The notes under the pieces: model-generated
Told to the model about the DNA's origin: nothing
Database searches by the model: none
What the model saw: only the letters and a program-made list of their open reading frames with translations
Program-made: the position numbers and the translations under genes
Assembly: GCA_001939145.1 (NCBI GenBank)
Contig: LSRX01000662.1
Span: 250,200-314,199, forward strand
Origin: Symbiodinium microadriaticum
Lineage: Eukaryota; Sar; Dinophyceae; Suessiales; Symbiodiniaceae
DNA: 64,000 bases
Direction of reading: 5' to 3'
Part shown: one piece after another, positions 48,109-60,222 of the stretch
Position numbering within the stretch: the stretch's first letter is position 1
How the letters are laid out: every line of letters begins with the position of its first letter

Positions 48109-51100
48109 TCTATATACAATACACATACAGACATACAAGCATACACACACACATATGCGAAGACATCTACAGATAAGTTTACATATACATTTACATATAC
48201 ACATACATATACATGTGCATATACATGATCATGAGCGTATACATACACATACGCATGTACATGCACATATAAACACATGTAAATATAAACATAAATGTTT
48301 TACATACACATACACACATGCTCATTCGCTCATTCCTTCGTTGGTTCATTCATTCATTGCCTTCCCTTCCCTTCCCTTCCCTTCCTTTCGTATCATTTCC
48401 TTTTTTCGTTGATTCCGTCAGTCAGTCAATCAGTCAGTCAACCAGCCATTTCTACATACATATATATATATACACATGTGTATATCTTTTTTGTATTGAA
48501 ATGGTTATATATATATACACATATTACACACACACACACAGAGACCTCCGCGTCCGTTTCAAAAAGGCTAACGCCCCTTCAGGCCTGGGGTTCCGTTGTA
48601 CTTGTACGCGAAGAGCTCGTAGTATCCGGCAAAGGCCACGATCTGGGCCCACCCTGCGCCGGGCACCTTCGACGAAGTCTCTCCCTAAAGTGGGGAATCG
48701 GGGAGTTTTGAAAGAGACTGAGGGTTCAAAAGTCCCCAGAGAGCCCAATACCCCCCACTTAATTGTGGAATACACCTTAAATTATAGGGGGCCTTCATAT
48801 TATGATTTAAGGTATATGTATTGCTTAGTTAAGAATAGCGCCTCGGGCTCTCTGGGTCTAGGGTGTTGACTAGGAGCCGGGTTTAATACGCGTGTAGTGA
48901 TTTTTTGGGTTGGGTTTGATTTTTTGGGTAGGGCTTCAAAGGGCCACAAAAGGTGACCTAGTCTCATGGGTTTAGGTAGACGGGTTGAGGGTCCCGGCGG
49001 TTGCTCTAGAGGTCCGGTGGTGTATAGGAGTGACGATTGGAAACTTACTTTAGATCCATGCCTTCGTAGTTCCAATAGGGTCTTGGTGCATCTTTTAAAG
49101 CCATACAGGGGCTATAAAGGGATATTACACAGTCCGAACCAACAGGAGGAATCTTCCTTGATGTAACCCCTAGACTCTTTAAAAGGGAACCCTAAGATTC
49201 AAGAGGTATTGATCTTGTGCTCTATTGATCCCAGACTCTTAACAAAGGAACGCCAACAACCAGGGGATATTGATATTGTGCTCTATTGACAACCCTAAAC
49301 CCTAAACCTTAACCGTGGCTTTTCCCGCTGTTAGCCGGGAAGAGGGCCATGTAGAACTCCGCGATAGCGAGCCCCGTAGTAGGACGCTCGAAGCTTAAGG
49401 CCTCATGTAGGGGCCTTCATAAATTAGACTAGGCTTGTGGGGTATACTGTGCTATAATTACTATAATTACAAATAAGGACTCCCCCCAAAAAAAAACACA
49501 CACACACACATAGTAATAATAGATAATAATAATAATACTATAGGTATTTATTCAGGCCCCTATAGCAAATCCTGCCGCCAGCCGAAACCCCCGAACCCAA
49601 ACTCTGAAGCCCCCCACAGCCCGAATGCAAACTAAAGAGGCCCCAGCAAAGTCTAACGAAACCTCAATAAACTCGACTATAAATCCTGAGTCGAAACCCC
49701 TAGACTCTAGACCCCTTTAAGACCTCACATAAGAAAAAACCGGCAAATCCCTAAAGCTCAAAGCACCGGAAATTCCCCAAGCAGGCCAACGCCCTCAACT
49801 TCGGCCTTGCTGATGGCAGCCAAGCCGTTGGGCACGTCCGAGAACCTGGGGTTTCGGTTTATGGAGGCTTCTTGGGGAACAAGGCAGAGTTCGGGAGGGT
49901 CTTTGGACCTCTCTTTGTTTTAATGGGGGCTTGTTGGGCGCAGCCTGTTTGAACAAGCCTTTTTTTGGGTATTTGGGCTCTTCCGATCTTAGGGGGCTTT
50001 TGAGGATCTTCGAGCTCCGCTTCTTTGTGTGATGTGGTCTTACTTCTCCGCTTCCCTCCTTTGGTGGCTCGGGGCTTCCGGGTATCGCGCTCTGAGCCTC
50101 AAGGAACCTTCGGGCTTTTGGCCTCTCGCGTCTTAGTTTTGGGTTCCGGAATCTCCCTTTTGTCCCTGGTTCTTAAAGGGGGGGAAGGGGGGGAAAGGAT
50201 CCCCATCATAGGGAGTCCCTTCAGAGTCTGTGACAGACGTCCCGTTCAACCCATTCCCCCCCGCCCCTCCTCCCTACCCCCACCATGGGTAGCTCCCTAA
50301 ATTAGGGTCCCTTTTAGGGTTTTTTTAGGGGTTTCCACAAGGTTTCTATAGGGGCTTCCATAAGGGTACTATAAGGGTTACACTAGGGGTAGTTCTCTAA
50401 ATCAGGGTCCCTTTTTAAGTCCCAAATATAGTACGGCAGCCTTATAACAAGGACCCGTGAAGGGACCCTAATTTAGAGAACCACCCATACCCTTAACCCC
50501 AAACCCTAAACCCTAAACCCTACGGGATAGTCGGGCCCCTCGTCATAAAACCGCATAGAAACCCCTTAAGGTAGCATCCTTCCTGTGCGGACCCCTAAAC
50601 AACTTACCCTGTGGCACCGATATGAAGAAACCCCTAAAAGGGAAGCCGCTTAAGACACCCTAAGCTTAAACCCTGCACACTAAACCCCCAAACCCTAAAC
50701 CCTGAACCCTAAACCCTACACCCGAAACCCCTAAAACCCTAAAACCCTAAACCCTAAACCCTAAACCCCTAAAACCCCAAACCCTAAACCCCTACATCCC
50801 TAAACCCCTAAATCCCTAAACCGTAAACCCTAAACCCCTACCACCCCTACCACCCCAAACGCGAAACCCTAAACCCTTAACCCCTTAACCCCTACCACCC
50901 CCTAAAACCCCAAAGAGCCTAAAGAGCCGAGAGGCTTCAGGCCCAAGGAGGGCGAGAGGAACCCCGGCCACTTGAAGTACTCCTGGGCTCAGAGGGAGAG
51001 GGGGAGACCCCTTGTTCATCGGGGGCGCACCTAAGCCCTAAACTCAAAACCCTAAACCCTAAGCCCTAAACTTGAAGTACTCCTGGGCTCAAAGATGGAG

Positions 51101-54100
51101 GCCGGAAGGGGCTTTGTTGTTCAGGGGGAGTACCGAAACCCTAAACTCAAAACCCTAAACCCAAAACCCTAAGCCCTAAACCCTAAATCACTAAACCCTA
51201 AACCGTAGACCCAAAACCCTAAGCCCTAAACCCTAAACCCCGACTCTACGGAGTACTCTAACCGGGGGTACCTACGCAGTCGAGAGGGTTTAGGCTTGTG
51301 AAGTTTGGGGTTGCCTACACGGAATTTTTAGCTTCGTGCACAACAGGAAGGGCAGCATCTTACTACATGGGAGCTCAGTGGATTTCACCAGAACTTAAGT
51401 TAAGGTGCTTCGAGTTTTGGGGACGTCTGCGGGTGTTTACACGGTGTACAGGATCTTAGTTTTAGTGATAAGATAAGAGCCTGCGGAGCAGAGTACTTAC
51501 AACGCACATCGCTTCCACCACGCAGTGTTTTCATTGAGATCCTGAACCCTCTAAGCCCCAACTATAAAAGTTTACACCCCTATACACCCTAAACCCTAAC
51601 TTGAGTTCCTTCACAAGCGCCGAGACTCAGGCACGATGTAGCCAACGGTCGCATACATCGCTACGCGGCCATGCCTTCGCTGTGTCGTTCTGCTTAGCGC
51701 CCCTTGGGGCCCCTAAAACCCAAAACCCTAAACCCTTGGGGCCACTAAAACCCAAAACTCTAAACCCAAAACCCTGTTGAGTTTAGGGCTTCGGGTTTTG
51801 GGTTTAGGGGAGCGCAGGTCCTACTCTGAACCTCAGCGCGGTCATTGAAGGCTGGAGTTGCATGGCTGGGGCACCTCTCCCTGTGCACACCACTTCCCTC
51901 TTCAGGATCTAGGCGGCTTAGGGATCGTTCCGCTGTATGAGCCTACACTGACCGACACTAAACACTAAACCCTGAGAACCCAGAACCCAAAATCCCAAAG
52001 ACCCTAAGAACCCAGAACCCTAAACCAAAGAACCGCGGGCTAACCGTGCAAGATGCTTGATCTCCGTCTCACGGCGGCGCTTGAAGGTCTCGACGTTTCC
52101 ATCCCGGGTGTAGCCAACGGGATCCCAGAAGCCCACAGGCGCTTGCACGCCCAGCTCCTCTTTTAAACCAGGAGGGTTTAGGGTTTAGGGTTTAGGTTCC
52201 CCAGTAGCCGATTCATAATAAGGGTACCCTTTGTCCTACCCTTATAGAAGGAGCCTCAAAGGGACCCTACTTTAGAGAACTACCCATCTAGATCCCTTTC
52301 TTCGAACACTTCGAGAAACCCTAAAGCCCCCTNNNNNNNNNNNNNNNNNNNNNNNNNNNNNNNNNNNNNNNNNNNNNNNNNNNNNNNNNNNNNNTGAGTA
52401 CCCAAGCCCAAAAAAGGTGAACCTTTCAACTGTGGTAGGATTACATAAGCCCCAAAAAGGTTAAAGGTTACCTAGTCAGCTACTAAGTTATGGAACGTTG
52501 CGGGGGCCCCTAGGCTCCAGGATCTATGCTCCGGTGGCTTCGGTTTGGAGCGTCCCCCCTTCAGCCCGAAAGCCCCCGAAGCCCTGGAAACCTGAACCCT
52601 AAACCGGACTTTGAAGTAACCAGGGAGAAAATAGCATAGACTGTTACTTCGTAATGGTTCCTTTAAGGAACAGGCCCAACAAAGAAGTATTCAAGTGTGG
52701 TACTCCAGAACCCAGTACGCACACCAGAAAGCCCTAAAACCCTGAACACACTCAAAAGGTCAACTCTCCTACGGAAAGCTCGACTCTCAAGCTCTCTGGA
52801 AGGCCCTGAAATCCCGAAACCTTCCAGGCTTTTTAAAACAACGAAGCCCTAAACGCCCCCCTTTAGCTTTGACTATATATATATATATATATACACATAC
52901 ATTAAGCCCCTAAGCCCTTCTGGTACCCATATAGATCCCTGTCTTCCAGTACCTTAAGGACCCTAAACTATGGGAATTATGGTATATTCCTTATTATGGG
53001 TAAAATGGAGAATTTACATCCCAAACCCTAAACCCTAAAGCCCTAAACTCTAGGGTTTAGGGTGTAAAGCTAGGCTTCTTTCGAACACTTCGGGAAACCT
53101 TAAAGCCCCCTTAGCTTTAACTCTACCTTAATCCCCATAAGCCCTTCTGGTACCCATATAGATAGTTTTCCTTTTAAGGGTCCCCTTTTAGGTCCCCATT
53201 ATAAAACGGCACCCTTATAGAAGGAGCCTCAAAGGGACCCTACTTTAGAGAACTACCCATCTAGATCCCTTTCTTCGAACACTTCGAGAAACCCTAAAGC
53301 CCCCTTAGCTTTAACTATATCTTAAACCCCATATAGATCCCTTTCTTCGAACACTTCAGGAGCTTCGAACACTTCGGGAGCTCGAAGCTCCGAGCTCCTC
53401 CTCGAAAGCACGCAGAGGCGAGTCGGTGTAGGCCGCCCAGTCGCCCCACGCGGAGCCGGTCCTCGGCTCTGAAGTTCCCCGAGAGCCCACGGGGGCCCCC
53501 TTAAATTAAGGAATATATACCTTAGTTAAGGATTCCTTAAAGGGATCTATAAGGGTTTCTATAAGGGAATTACGGAATGTATACCTTAAAAATCATAATA
53601 TTAAGGCCCCTATAGTTTAAGGTGTATATTCCTTATTTAAGGGGTGTTGGGCTCTCTGAATTTCGCAGGTGCTGTTGGGGTGCCTGTGGGAGTTTCATTG
53701 AATTTGAAGTGCCTCAAACCAAAAGGTTTTTGCAAGGGTGTTGTTTGTAAGGCTTTTGCAGCATTTTACGTAGGGGGAACGGGGCTTCTTGATACTAACT
53801 ATGAAGTGCCGTATATGGTTTTTGAGAAGGCTAAATCGGATTGCTTAGCTTTAATCCTGCTATTCAGGATCACCCAGAGCCCCTTACTGTCTGAAACTCC
53901 TACACATACTGTGATTGCATGAGGAGGAGAAGCCATCGTCATCTTTTCTCAACCACAGCCTTCATGTTTATCACCGTCGTAACGTCACCACATTGAAACA
54001 ATTAGTCGAACGGCACAGCGACCTCGATTAGTAAAGGCAGCAGCAATAACAAGAACACGGATAATGATACCCACAGTCCTGCAGCGACGACTACACTTCC

Positions 54101-57100
54101 AAAAAACAAGAAGCGCACAGAGAGAAGTCCGCGAGAAACTCTCAGGTCCTGAAACCGCATGCTGGCGCGTTCATAAAAGACGAAGGCAGCCCTAAGCCCC
54201 TCAAGTTGCCCCTCTTAAGGGACAATAGGATTGATCCCTAGAAAGGACACCTAATCCTAATACCCTATGTAACCCTTATATACCCCTTATATAGTCTCCT
54301 ACAGTCCCGAAAATAACCCCAAGGGTCCCTTTAAGGGTCTCTCCTTTACTCCCGTGCCCCTAAAGCCCCTGAGGCTCCAAACCCTAGAACCCCAAGGAGC
54401 CCTTCAACCAGGTCTCAGGCCATCCTGGAAGAACATTCCGATGATGGCAAACCTCGCTGACTTGATTCGGAATTGCGGCTTCAGGGGCAGCAACAGAAAC
54501 AAACACAACTCCCTTGTAGAACCCTGAAAGAGCCCCTGAAGGACCTTGAAAGAACCCCCAAACAACCTTGATAGAACACAAGGGAACTTGTTCAAAGGTT
54601 CCACAAAAGGTTCCTTAATGCTTAGAGCACGCCATGGTCTTACCGGGGGCGCTTTAGGTGTCCGGGTTAAGGGCTCAAGGCTTGGCTTTCGCTCGGCTTT
54701 CGGGCTTAGGGTTCGGTATGTAGTGGGGGTATACGGACCCCGACAAGAGGGTTCGATTCTTGACGTAAACAGAAACACGCAGGGAAGTCTTATGGGGCGT
54801 GTAAGGCAACTATTGTGGGGAATGAGGGCCACATGGTTCAGGGTCTTAGGATGCAGGGTTTAGGGCCATGGAACTTGAAGGTGCATGGGTCGTCAGAAGT
54901 ACAGCCAGAAGCACCTCAATTAAGCTAATAAGTACTTGCAAGACTAGCTACACGTACTAGAACCCTACATACTAATCAAGTTGTCTGGTCCAGTAGGGGG
55001 CGGGCTTCCAAAAAACGGTCAGTGCGAGATCCTGACAATTAATGTAGGGTCCTTAATAATTCGGATAGATGTTTTGGGGTTTCCTTATTATAGTTATAGT
55101 AATAATATACCCCAAACCCTATTCTAATTATTAAGGCCCTTATATTATGCGGCCTATCGAGTCTCCTCCCTTACCACTTTTTGCCACAAACCCTTGACCC
55201 CGAAACCCTACTAAAGCCCTGACCGCAGACCCTAACATGCCCTTGTACGCCCCATAAACCCGAAGAGAGTCCTAATCATTGAACCAACCTCAAACTTTTA
55301 GAGTCATTTTGGAGGGTTCTTTGCAACGGATTATCAAGGCGTTTACAGGGTTTTCATCCACTCTCCGTAGGGTATGTTATAGAAGTTGGCCTACACCACC
55401 CTAAACCCTAAACCCTTTTAACCCCTAACCCCCAAACCCTAAATCCTAAACCCCTAGCCCCTAAACCCTAAATCCCTAACCCCTAAACCCTAAACCCCTA
55501 GCCCCTAAACCCTAAATCCCTAACCCCTAAACCCCTAGCCCCTAAACCCTAAACCCCTAAACCCCTAAATCCTATAAATCCAAGGAGCATGGCCAGCCTT
55601 CCGTTGTTGATCTCTGCGTTGAGGCTCTTCATCTTCTTCTCGGAGTCCTCATTGGGAGTTAGGATTAGGGTAGGGTTTAGAGGTTTAGGGGCTTAGGGTT
55701 GCGAAATCTATGACCCAAACACGAACCTGAACAACAGCCCTAAGGTAAGGACATCCCATGATCCCCCTTTTGAAGTAAGGTAAGCCAACAAAGTGGGACT
55801 TAGGATTAGGGGGACCCTTGGGGATATAGACCCTCTCAATAAGGTCCCCTTTAGGAGAGCCGGAAGTAGGGTAAAGAAGGGGCCCCTTTAAGGGGCCTCC
55901 TTAATACTACCTAAGACTCATGGCAATTGTTTTCAGTTCTGGGAGCTCATTTAAGGAACTGTACGGGTGAATAGAAGGTTCCTTGTAAAGGGGTCTATCA
56001 GGGTTACCCTAAGGTTTAGCAATTCGTGCTTGCTCACACCCGAAGCTGGTATCACACTTCATGGTTCTATAGAGATGACGTAGTGTTACGGTTGATGATG
56101 TACATCCTGCATTACCTTAAGGACCCTAAACTATGGGAAGTATGGCATATTCTTTACTATGGGTAATGCAGGATTTGTATCATCAACTGTATGTTGAAAA
56201 GCACAGCGAATCCTGAGGATTACGCTGTAGTGGGGTTTCCCAGGGCTCAAGTTGTTTGAGGCTTCGGGGATTGGACGGTTTTGAGTGTAGAAGGCTATGC
56301 CCCTAGGGCTTTCTTTCATCTGCTCTCGAACCCTAAACCCCTTAAGCCTCTTAGACCTCTTAAACCCTAGGCCCTAAACCCTAAGCCCTGCGGCCGCAAC
56401 CCACGGTTGGGGCTTCGGGGTACAGGGCCCTATGACGACAGCGACGGCTTCGGGCCCAGGATCTTGTAACCTTGAAGCCTAATCCAAAGGCCCTAAAACA
56501 ACCCTCAACCCCTAAACCCTAAACTTAAACCCTAAACCCTAAAGCCCTAAACCCCTAACTTCCTAAACCCTAAAACCCTAAACCCTAAACCCTAAAGCCC
56601 TAACCCTCAAAGCTAGGGGTCCAGAAGCTCTTGAACCCCAAACCCTGCGCCCCAAAAACCTAAGCCTTCCTTGCTTTTGGCAGCACCTCGATCTTCCTTA
56701 AATTATAGGGGCCTTAATATTAAGATTTAAGAGGTATATTCCTTATTTGAGGGGTCTTGGGCTCTCTGGGTACGCCCTGAACCTAAGCTTCTTTGCTTGG
56801 CAGCCTTAAAAAACTCTAAAGCCAGGGTTCCGAGGCCCTTTGAACCCTAAACCCTTCGCCCCAAACCTAAAACCTTCTTTGCTTTGGCAGCACCTCGATC
56901 TTCCTTAGATTTAAGGTATATTCCTTATTTAAGGGGTCTTGGGCTCTCTGGGTACGCCCTGAACCTAAGCCTTCTTTGCTTTGGCAGCTCCTCGATCTTC
57001 TTGCCGAAGGGAAGTCCGAAGGCACCGTAGCCGTAGTCGCCGAGGACGTCCGTCTGAATGTTCCTGAAGCGCTTTTGGGGTTTCGGGCTTAGGGTTTTAG

Positions 57101-60100
57101 GGCTTAAGCGCTTTTAGGGCTTTAGGGTTTAGGGTTTTAGGGGTTTAGGGTTTTAAGAGCAAGCGCTAGAGTCAAATGCCCTTGAAGCCCTGAACCCCCT
57201 GACCTGAGAGCCTAAGGCCCTCATCCAAAACCCGAACTCTATACCCGGTACGCTAAAATTCTGTTTAGCCTCAGAGAAGGAACGAAATTACTCACAAGGG
57301 TTCTGGGGATTGGGAGTCTAACGGTTTATGGTTTAAGGTTTAGGTTTTTGTTTTTATGGTTAACGACGGTACAAACAACTCCCAAGAACTACACAAAGCC
57401 TTCCTCAAGTGCACCCGGCGTGCTGAAGGTTGGACACCTCGATGATGCCCACGAAGGTGACAATCTGGAGCCATCCTGCCAGAAGCCGGGGTAGCTAGGT
57501 CATGACGTGTTGCGTGTTTTAGAAAACGGCACGTGAGGACTTTGAAGATCTACACGGCGTTTCTTGCTTAGAAATTCTGTTTCTTCGGCAAGAGATGCGC
57601 CGGTGCAGGATTCTGAACCCTGAATCCATCGACCCTGAAATGCGTAATAGACACCCTAAGCCCAAACCCTACGACCCTGAAATGCGTAATAGACACCCTA
57701 AGCCTAAACCTACGACCCTTTTAAAAGCCTTATATGGCACCGTTATAGAACTCTCCAAGGACCCGTTAGAAAACCCTCAAGGCAAGCCCTTGAACTCCGC
57801 AGCCTCAATGGGCCCAACACCCAGTGCGGGGCTTTTTGGGGCGGTTTTCTTCGCCGGGGAAGGGAGGGAGGGGTGGGGGTTTAGGGTTTAGGGCTTAAGG
57901 GTGTGCGGTGTAGGAAGCACTCTTAAACTGATAATGTGGAGCCCTGATGCCCTGAATCCTAAACTCACCGCTTAAAGACGGTCTGCTTGAACTGAGAAGT
58001 GCAAGGTCTTCGGAAACTCCAAGAACCCTCAACCCGGGGATTGTGATCATGGGGCCTGCGTTTGGATAAAGAAGTAGTAGTCGTAAGCAAGGGAGCAGCC
58101 TTCTTCCTACACGCTCTGCGCTTGCTTCGAGCCTGTAAGTTTATGAAACCCAAGGGGGCCCACGGTGCCCTGCATTCTGTACTTTGGTTTAGGGGTTTAT
58201 GTTTTTTCCGGGGCTTATGGGGTTTGGGGTTTAGGGTACCTATCTTGAACCGCAAAGCCGGAACTCCGAGACACTGAGCACCGACTGAAGTCCGGAAAAC
58301 CAGGAACACCTGACGCAAGAGCCAACTTCCAACTTCTGATGCTGAACCTCAAAACCTCTGCTCTAATCCCTAAACCCCTCTGAACCGCCCAAACCCCAAA
58401 CCAACCCTAAACCCTAAAACCCTAAACCCCAAACCGTGAACCCCAAGTCCCAAGACGCAAACCCCAACATCGCCCCTCCTGCAAGCGGGACTGCCGCGGC
58501 ACCCTTCAGACCGTTGGGGATGTCAGTGAAGGCCAAGGACTGCGAAGGGGAGCCTCGGACTACGCTGGGCGACAACAACTACGAATATATAAAAGGTTTA
58601 GGGTTTAGGGTTAATATATAGGGGCCTCTATAATAAATTACCTGTACTATTATTTTGGGAGGCTCCTCATTTTATACTGGTACTTCAGTACTTCTGCTGC
58701 TCCTGCTAATGCTACTGCTACTACTGCTGCTTGTGCTAGTACGAGTACTCGTACTACTGCGACGGCGAGGACTCTGATCGCTATGGATATTGGCATTGCT
58801 CTTGTAATTCCTTCTGTTCCTGCAGTTCTTCTTTTCTTGAACTTTCCAATGTTTCCACTAACTTTTCCGGCGAACGGCGAAGTGGCCAAGGATGGAAAAG
58901 CCTGGACTTGTCTTCTACAGTGGAGACAGATCCGAACCAAAAGTATACCCAGAGAGCCCAATACCCCTTGATTAAGGAATATACCCTAAATTATAGGGCC
59001 CTTAATATTATGCTTTAAGGTACATTCCTTAATTAGGGGGTATGGGGCTCTCTGGGTACGAAGCACAGTATCACCAGATCCCGAGGCCTCCAAATTTCGC
59101 AAGCCTTGTTATAAAGTCCAGTTATAGGCCTCTCAAAGAAGCGCAGTAATGTAGGGGCCTAAATAATTACGAATACTCTTCTGATGGTTCCTTATTACAA
59201 GTATAGTATAATTAATGGGCCCCAAAACCCTATTCTACTTACTACGGCCTCTACACTAAACCCGTATAGAACCCTGATAATAACTCTTCTGGTAGCCTTT
59301 AAAGGAACCCTGTTCTAACTATTCAGGCCCGTATAGTATTCCAGGGTCTCCGAAGCTTCGAGAGCTTGGAAAGGTTTTCTCGGGAATTCGCCAGGGCCGG
59401 GGCTGACAGAGATAGCTGAGGGTTTTAAAATAATGATTATCATAATGAACAAGTAAAATAAAAATATACGTGTGTGTGTGTGTGTCTACATATGTATATA
59501 TTTAAATATGTATGTATACATATGTACTCTCTCTCTCTCTATCTGTATAGATAGATGCATGTTTTCAATATAGAGATAGCTGAGGGTTTAGGATTTACAG
59601 TGGGTTGCCCTTTCTCTTGCTCTGTTTAAAGGCAGTCTTAAGGGTTTCGGGCTTGGACGTCAGGGTGTTGGTGGGCATCATGATTTCGTATAGCTTCTCA
59701 GGGAGTGACATGGGGCTCTGTACTCCAAGCTCTAAGCCCTATGTAGGCCCAGTTCGCGGGACCTCTAATCCTACACCCTACATAATGTTAGGGGCCTTGA
59801 TAATTAGAATAAGGGTTTTGGGTGTTCCTTCTTTTAGTTACAATCCACTATACCCCAAAACCCTATCCTAATTATTAAGGCCCCTATATTAAGCTTCATA
59901 AATCAAACGATACACGGCCTGCAGACTGTATGGGGCTTTCGGCTGGCGCCGCGGAGTTAGGGGTTTAGGGCTTCGGGTGGCCACTGAAGCCTTTGTAGTG
60001 CCTTCTTGAACAGGATTGTCGATTATACATAGAGAAGACCGTACCCGAGACCACCTTATCACCACCCTGCCCAAGATCCCTCAAAGGAGTCAACCTTTAC

Positions 60101-60190
60101 ATAGAGTGCGAATCAATGGTAGGAATACGTAGGAATAGTCTTTTCTCTCTCTCTCTACATATATATATATATATGTGCGTGTGCTGTGTG

Positions 60191-60222
<32 letters not shown>

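Noticed and set aside
50660-50915. A true chromosome end
   Set aside because: The telomere-type units are degenerate and lie inside an intron with coding exons on both sides.
54740-54770. ggttcgattc, resembling a tRNA T-loop
   Set aside because: No matching acceptor, D or anticodon stems around it.
57028-57045. Sequence accgtagccg resembling part of the dinoflagellate spliced leader
   Set aside because: It lies inside coding exon 9 and lacks the remaining leader sequence; no full spliced-leader gene seen in the window.
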